Shown here: piece by piece, positions 6,797 through 10,142 of the stretch
Numbering within the stretch: position 1 is the stretch's first letter
How the letters are laid out: every line of letters begins with the position of its first letter
Assembly: GCA_905192625.1 (NCBI GenBank)
Contig: CAJJLI010000035.1
Location: 1 to 10,142, forward strand
Source: an uncultured Clostridium sp.
Lineage (GTDB): Bacteria > Bacillota > Clostridia > Lachnospirales > Lachnospiraceae
Length of the DNA: 10,142 nt
Direction: 5' to 3'
Position numbers and translations under genes: made by a program
Notes under the pieces: generated by a model
What the model saw: the letters and a program-made list of their open reading frames with translations, nothing else
Database searches by the model: none
Told to the model about the DNA's origin: nothing

Positions 6797-7219
6797 TTAT
6801 TTCAATTTCAAGCGAATCTCTTCCGCCATTAACTTATCTTCCTCCATCATATGTGTAAACACATGATCCTGGATCATATCCTTAATTTTTAATAATTCTT
6901 TGCAAGGATTTTTTGAAAGCTTCGGCATATCAATATGAAGAACCTCACTTCGAAACATCGAATGTTCCTTGACATGTTCTTCTAGCCTGGAATACTGTGC
7001 CAATTTCATCAAATTCTCTTCCTCATAAAAGTGATAGGCAGTATAATCTCTTAAGTCACCAACAATTTTTAATAGTTGTTCTGGCTGTACACCAATACAA
7101 CGAATCATTAACAATTGCTCGATATCTCTTCCAATCCGAAACAACTCCTTGTGTTGTTCATCTACATCTTTTATTTGTAATGATAAATCATCATTCCAAT
7201 CAAATTTAAAATCAAACAT
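6797..7219 (-). CDS. Bacteriohemerythrin (O2-binding di-iron protein), 140 aa
   Basis: Cytosolic four-helix-bundle protein that binds O2 at a di-iron centre; in anaerobes it is thought to scavenge, carry or sense O2 (family knowledge). All seven expected iron ligands are present: His23 (DEQHKELF), His63 and Glu67 (YHFYEEE), His82 and His86 (HVKEH), His123 and Asp128 (HMMEED). The N-terminal FKFDWNDDLSLQIKDVDEQH block is the usual hemerythrin start. The length is normal for a single-domain protein and there is no fused signalling domain, unlike many hemerythrin-methyl-accepting proteins. The ATG is preceded by GGGGAG at about 8 bases. The gene stands alone, with 104 bases to alkD upstream, where TTGAAC-17-TAGATT is a weak promoter candidate, and nudC downstream on the same strand. 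Confidence 0.94.
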   Translation of the reverse strand: MFDFKFDWNDDLSLQIKDVDEQHKELFRIGRDIEQLLMIRCIGVQPEQLLKIVGDLRDYTAYHFYEEENLMKLAQYSRLEEHVKEHSMFRSEVLHIDMPKLSKNPCKELLKIKDMIQDHVFTHMMEEDKLMAEEIRLKLK

Positions 7220-7323
7220 TATTTCATCTCCCCAATTTGTTACGCTTTTCTTTCGTGAAAATCTAAATTAATATTCCTTGTTGTTCAAAATCAAGAGTGT
7301 GCCGACAACTAGGCTTCATTACT

Positions 7324-8004
7324 TTATCGTTTCATCGCTCTTATCATTTGTTTTGTATTTTCATCTATTCGAAGAGATTCTGTGATTTTTTGCAAAGATT
7401 TATTGTAGGTAAAATCATCTAACGAATTATGTTGTAAGAATTTCAAGGTTTGTTCTGGTAATCGAATATAATAAATAGATATAGCCCAGGCAACCGCCAT
7501 TTTCACATAATAAGCATCGTGTTTTATACTATTTAACAATTCTAATGCACGTTCACAATGCTCCTCGTCCACATAGTAATTCAATAACATTACCACTGCG
7601 AAGCGAATATAATACTCTTTGTTGTCTTTTAGATATGGCTGAATGAAATCCCACATTTCTTTTGGATACTTTTTTGTTATTTTTAAACTCGCACAAAAGC
7701 TATCACAAACAGACCAGTTATTTATTTTAGGTAGGAATTTTTTGATATTATAAAACACTGCATCTAAATCTCTAAGATTTCCAATCACCATGCCTTGTAA
7801 CATTATTTCTTCAAAAAGTTCACTGTTTGCAGTTTTTAAGTACTCATACGAATCTTTGCTCCCAATTTCCTTCGCAAGTTTTCGTAACGCCGGCAAACGG
7901 ACCCCTATGATATTTTCTACTCCCGGTATAAGTTTGCTAGAAAATTCTTGATAGCTTGGCTCTGCAAGTTCGTAAAGCCTTTTTCTTATTTCTATCTGCT
8001 TCAT
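7324..8004 (-). CDS. AlkD-like DNA alkylation repair protein, 226 aa
   Basis: DNA glycosylase of the HEAT-like-repeat AlkC/AlkD superfamily, which removes positively charged alkylated bases such as 3-methyladenine and 7-methylguanine (family knowledge). The protein is all-helical. The active-site motif NWSVCDSF carries Trp97 and Asp101, with the same W-x3-D spacing as Trp109/Asp113 of Bacillus cereus AlkD, and Arg134 in YYIRFAVVMLLNYY fits the catalytic Arg148. Other family blocks are GVRLPALRKLAKEI (34-47), EEIMLQGMVIG (65-75) and KMAVAWAIS. The length is typical (about 225-240). Its ATG overlaps the TGA of the AlaX gene (ATGA at 8004-8001) and it has no ribosome binding site clearly its own apart from purines in the end of that gene (AGGAATGA-like), so translation is coupled. 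The stop is TAA; no strong terminator follows before the hemerythrin gene. Confidence 0.92.
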   Translation of the reverse strand: MKQIEIRKRLYELAEPSYQEFSSKLIPGVENIIGVRLPALRKLAKEIGSKDSYEYLKTANSELFEEIMLQGMVIGNLRDLDAVFYNIKKFLPKINNWSVCDSFCASLKITKKYPKEMWDFIQPYLKDNKEYYIRFAVVMLLNYYVDEEHCERALELLNSIKHDAYYVKMAVAWAISIYYIRLPEQTLKFLQHNSLDDFTYNKSLQKITESLRIDENTKQMIRAMKR

Positions 8005-9158
8005 TCCTGTTCACGTTGGAGTAGCAGCTCAATTTCCTCTCTGCTACCATAAATAGTACCTTGTACCATCTCTGGCTTTCCACCACCTTTTCCCTGAAAG
8101 GTGCTATTCAACACTTTAGCAATTTCGCGAACGTCCATACCTGAGCTTCCAAGAATATATCGATATCCATCGGTGTCATTGCCACCAAATGCTCCGCATA
8201 ATCCGCCACACGTTTCCATTGCTGCATTGACATACTTTCTCATTGCATTTGTATCCAATTCTTCATCAAATAATAAAGCCAGTGAAGATTCTTTTTCCAC
8301 TTTTTTTAGTTCTGTTGCTATTTGTATATCTTCCAAACGGAAAATTCGTCCTTTTAAAAGACTTACTTCATTCTTTAGGTTTTCAATATAATCCGTTATC
8401 TTATCTTGTTTTGCTGACAATAAAACAGAAGCTTGATTCACAATCTTTTCTTTTTGATTATAATCTTTTAGAGCTCGTAAACCACATAAGATACTTAGTC
8501 GTATACCACCTTTATATTTTTCTGCATCCACGATTTTAATCATTCCAACTTCGCCTGTATAACTAACGTGTGGTGCACAACATGCGCAGCAATCGATGCC
8601 TGGTATCTCTACAAGTCGTACCTGACCAAGTATATCTATTTTACTACGATAATGCATGGATTCTAATTCTTCTTTGCTTGGATATAGAACATGAATTTTC
8701 ATATTCTTAGCAACAACTTCATTCGCCTCATATTCTATTTTTCTTATATCTTCCTCTGTTAACTCGCCATTAAAATCCATCGTAACATTTTCATTGCCTA
8801 AATGAAATCCAACGTTGTCATATCCAAAATAACGATTTATTAATCCCGAGAGGATATGCTCTCCCGTATGTTGCTGCATTTTTGAAAAGCGTTGGCTGTA
8901 ATCAATACTTCCAACGATATTTTCACCAATCGTTAGTGGCTCCTTCGTGAAATGATAAATTACATCATCCTTCTCTCTAACATCATACACGAAGATATCC
9001 ATCAATTTCCCCGTATCACTTGTTTGTCCTCCGCCCTCTGGAAAGAAAGCCGTTTGATCTAATATAATCTGATAACCTTCATTATCTTTGATACAATCCA
9101 GTACCTTTGCTTGAAACTCGATAAGGTGGCTATCTTCATAAAACAATTTTCTTGTCAT
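8001..9158 (-). CDS. AlaX-type alanyl-tRNA editing protein with DHHA1 domain, 385 aa
   Basis: Free-standing relative of the alanyl-tRNA synthetase editing half, expected to hydrolyse Ser- or Gly-tRNA-Ala made in error (family knowledge, long AlaX type). No aminoacylation domain is present. In order: a beta-barrel region with FFPEGGGQTSDTG (38-50), the editing core with zinc ligands His97 and His101 (QHTGEHILSG) and Cys193...His197 in CCAPHVSYTGEVG (replacing the usual CGGTH), a coiled coil at about 235-290, and a C-terminal DHHA1 domain with GGLCGAFGGND (318-328) and GKGGGKPEMVQG (356-367). The tRNA-binding DHHA1 part makes it twice as long as minimal AlaX. AAGGAG (9170-9165) lies 6 bases before the ATG. 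The motif at 190-194 is unusually Cys-rich (CCACC). It is the first gene of a two-gene unit with the AlkD-like gene. Confidence 0.92.
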   Translation of the reverse strand: MTRKLFYEDSHLIEFQAKVLDCIKDNEGYQIILDQTAFFPEGGGQTSDTGKLMDIFVYDVREKDDVIYHFTKEPLTIGENIVGSIDYSQRFSKMQQHTGEHILSGLINRYFGYDNVGFHLGNENVTMDFNGELTEEDIRKIEYEANEVVAKNMKIHVLYPSKEELESMHYRSKIDILGQVRLVEIPGIDCCACCAPHVSYTGEVGMIKIVDAEKYKGGIRLSILCGLRALKDYNQKEKIVNQASVLLSAKQDKITDYIENLKNEVSLLKGRIFRLEDIQIATELKKVEKESSLALLFDEELDTNAMRKYVNAAMETCGGLCGAFGGNDTDGYRYILGSSGMDVREIAKVLNSTFQGKGGGKPEMVQGTIYGSREEIELLLQREQE

Positions 9159-9202
9159 TATAATCTCCTTCTTGCGCTAAACTTTGCGTTTGTCGAAGTT
9201 TT

Positions 9203-9266
9203 AGTCATATAAGTCCTATGATATATTAGTCCTAAATATATAGGTCTTATGATGTATGAGTCTAAT
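9203..9266. repeat. Degenerate tandem repeat, 15-16-base period, in the alaX leader or promoter
   Basis: The unit is roughly AGTCCTATGATATAT. The anchors (A/G)GTC start at 9203, 9212, 9228, 9243 and 9259; the last four are 16, 15 and 16 bases apart. The best pair, 9211-9232 and 9242-9263, agrees at 17 of 22 positions with a 31-base offset. It lies 45-108 bases upstream of the alaX start, so it is probably in the leader or at the promoter. Confidence 0.6.
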
Positions 9267-9350
9267 TCACTTACTTTATAATTTTACCACGAATTATCAA
9301 ACATGAGAAGTTTTTTGAATGAATTATACCAAATATAGAAAATAAATAAT

Positions 9351-9395
9351 AAAAACGAGAAAAAAATCTACTAAAAAGCATCTCTTTCTCGTTTT
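9351..9395 (-). terminator. Intrinsic terminator of uxaA
   Basis: AAAACGAGAAA (9352-9362) pairs perfectly with TTTCTCGTTTT (9385-9395), an 11-bp stem with a 22-base loop. On the - strand the stem ends in TTTTT followed by ATTATTTATTT. It lies about 100 bases after the uxaA stop. The A-rich arm and T-rich arm make it symmetrical enough to work weakly on the + strand too, but no + strand gene is near. Confidence 0.75.
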
Positions 9396-9414
9396 CATTC
9401 ATATTTCATTGTAC

Positions 9415-9508
9415 TTATTCAGTTGTATTTACTCAGTTACCCCGAATCAATTTCTCCTATTAAGATAATAAATCATAAGCGCCAAATCAGGTACGCTTAT
9501 TCAGTTAC
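9415..9508. repeat. Copies of the uxaA stop-codon context downstream of the gene
   Basis: The end of uxaA reads GTAACTGAATAAG on the - strand (9508-9496). Similar segments follow downstream: GTAACTGAGTAAA (9439-9427) and CAACTGAATAAG (9425-9414). The middle copy even keeps GGGGTAACTGAGTAA, which would read Gly-Val-Thr-Glu-stop, like the true C-terminus. It looks like diverged short duplication, now untranslated. Confidence 0.55.
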
Positions 9509-10142
9509 ACCATCTTTAAAAATAGCCATTTCGTGAATTCCATTTTTTTCATTGTTCGTTAGCTCGCCATTGGCAACACTTACAATATATTCAAAGAATT
9601 CTGCACATAATTCATTCATTGGCTTATCTTCTAATAATTGGCCAGCGTTAAAATCCATCCATCTAGGTTTTTTCTTAAAAATATTATCATTCGTAGCGAT
9701 CTTAATTGTTGGCACAAGGCTACCAAATGGAGTTCCTCTACCGGTTGAGAATAAAACCATCTGACAACCAGCACAACCAAGTGCAGTCGTTGAAACTAAA
9801 TCATTACCAGGTGCTTGTAACAAATGAAATCCATTATGCTTTAAGCGGTCCCCGTATCCTAACACTCCACTAACCTTACTATGTCCACCCTTTTGTGTGC
9901 AACCAAGAGATTTTTCCTCTAATGTACTAATACCACCTTCTTTGTTTCCTGGTGATGGGTTTTCATAAATAGGTTGATTGTATTGTTCAAAATAATCTTT
10001 AAAGTCGTTAATTAAATGTACCACATCTTCAAAAGTTGCCTCATCTTTTGCGCGGCTCATTAAGATAGTTTCCGCACCAAACATCTCAGGCACTTCCGTT
10101 AAAATAGTTGTACCCCCATTGGATACTAAATAATCTGAGAAC
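9497..10142 (-). CDS. uxaA: Altronate dehydratase, UxaA family, C-terminal part (5' end outside window)
   Basis: Iron-dependent dehydratase converting D-altronate to 2-keto-3-deoxygluconate in galacturonate catabolism (family knowledge). The last 214 codons are present; the frame is open to the right edge and reads FSDYLVSNGGTTILTEVPEMFGAE across the boundary. Strongly conserved blocks of the C-terminal UxaA domain are visible: GGTTILTEVPEMFGAE, NQPIYENPSPGNKEGG, STLEEKSLGCTQKGG, APGNDLVSTTALGCAGCQMVLFSTGRGTPFG, PTIKIATN, WMDFNAGQLLE, NNEKNGIHEMAIFKDGVTE. It ends normally in TAA and is followed by a terminator. Related UxaA/GarD-family dehydratases (galactarate) share this domain; the altronate substrate is the most likely from these motifs but the N-terminal SAF domain cannot be seen. 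Other uxa/kdu genes, if any, would lie to the right of the window. Confidence 0.92.
   Translation of the reverse strand, partial: FSDYLVSNGGTTILTEVPEMFGAETILMSRAKDEATFEDVVHLINDFKDYFEQYNQPIYENPSPGNKEGGISTLEEKSLGCTQKGGHSKVSGVLGYGDRLKHNGFHLLQAPGNDLVSTTALGCAGCQMVLFSTGRGTPFGSLVPTIKIATNDNIFKKKPRWMDFNAGQLLEDKPMNELCAEFFEYIVSVANGELTNNEKNGIHEMAIFKDGVTE

Larger units (their letters stand above)
9159..9496. other. Intergenic region between uxaA and the alaX operon
   Basis: 338 bases with no supportable gene. From alaX outward (rising coordinates) it holds the alaX ribosome binding site, a tandem repeat of 15-16-base units (9203-9266), an AT-rich stretch likely to carry the alaX promoter (TATAAA-like elements near 9278-9284 on the - strand, no convincing -35), the uxaA terminator (9351-9395), and short repeats of the uxaA stop-codon context (9415-9440). 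No T-box (specifier hairpin, conserved TGG bulge) was seen. Confidence 0.7.

Noticed and set aside
9159..9300. T-box or alanine-responsive leader upstream of the alaX gene
   Set aside because: No conserved T-box sequence, specifier loop or antiterminator/terminator pair could be found in the leader.
9440..9470. Tiny reading frame after AGGAG near 9453 on the - strand
   Set aside because: It would need a TTG start only a few bases after the purine run and encodes about five residues; not supportable.
1..10142. Defence island, toxin-antitoxin or mobile element
   Set aside because: Every long frame is explained by a housekeeping or stress family; no transposase, integrase, att site, nuclease or toxin-like gene was recognised.

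Overview
The window looks like an ordinary chromosomal segment of a low-GC anaerobic Firmicute, most likely a clostridial (Lachnospiraceae-type) bacterium. The basis is the AT-rich codon use, strong AGGAGG-type ribosome binding sites, intrinsic terminators with U-runs, and the gene families present: a Cu+-ATPase with a small CopZ-like chaperone, bacteriohemerythrin, M32 carboxypeptidase and UxaA-type altronate dehydratase. The assignment is an inference from gene content, not a database match.

Layout. Positions 1-2204 on the + strand carry a copper-export pair: the C-terminal ~650 residues of a CopA P1B-ATPase, cut by the left edge, followed by a 67-residue MxCxxC copper chaperone. Everything else is on the - strand, so the copper operon converges on a long, divergent PRPP synthetase-like gene (2569-3672). 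The 364-base convergent gap holds a long-stem terminator and a tandem array of ~16-base degenerate repeats that runs up to the prs stop codon. Upstream of prs lies a two-gene operon: M32 carboxypeptidase (4129-5625) and a small DUF3781-like protein (3882-4139) that overlap by 11 bases, closed by a 13-bp-stem terminator. Next come NudC (NADH pyrophosphatase), a hemerythrin, and a second coupled pair: an AlaX-type alanyl-tRNA editing protein with a DHHA1 domain (8001-9158) whose stop overlaps the start of an AlkD-like DNA glycosylase (7324-8004) by ATGA. The right end holds the last 214 codons of an altronate dehydratase (UxaA family) with its own terminator.

Function. Most genes are housekeeping or stress-related: copper efflux, PRPP supply, NAD(H)/NAD-capped RNA turnover, an O2-binding di-iron protein, clearing of mischarged tRNA-Ala, alkylated-base repair, peptide trimming and hexuronate catabolism. 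They appear to be separate short transcription units, not one pathway.

No phage, insertion sequence, CRISPR array, RNA gene or obvious defence system was found. The less ordinary points are the two tightly overlapping gene pairs (carboxypeptidase/DUF3781 and AlaX/AlkD), the divergent PRPP synthetase, and intergenic tandem repeats with a 15-16-base period. At two 3' ends these repeats seem to copy the stop-codon context of the adjacent gene.
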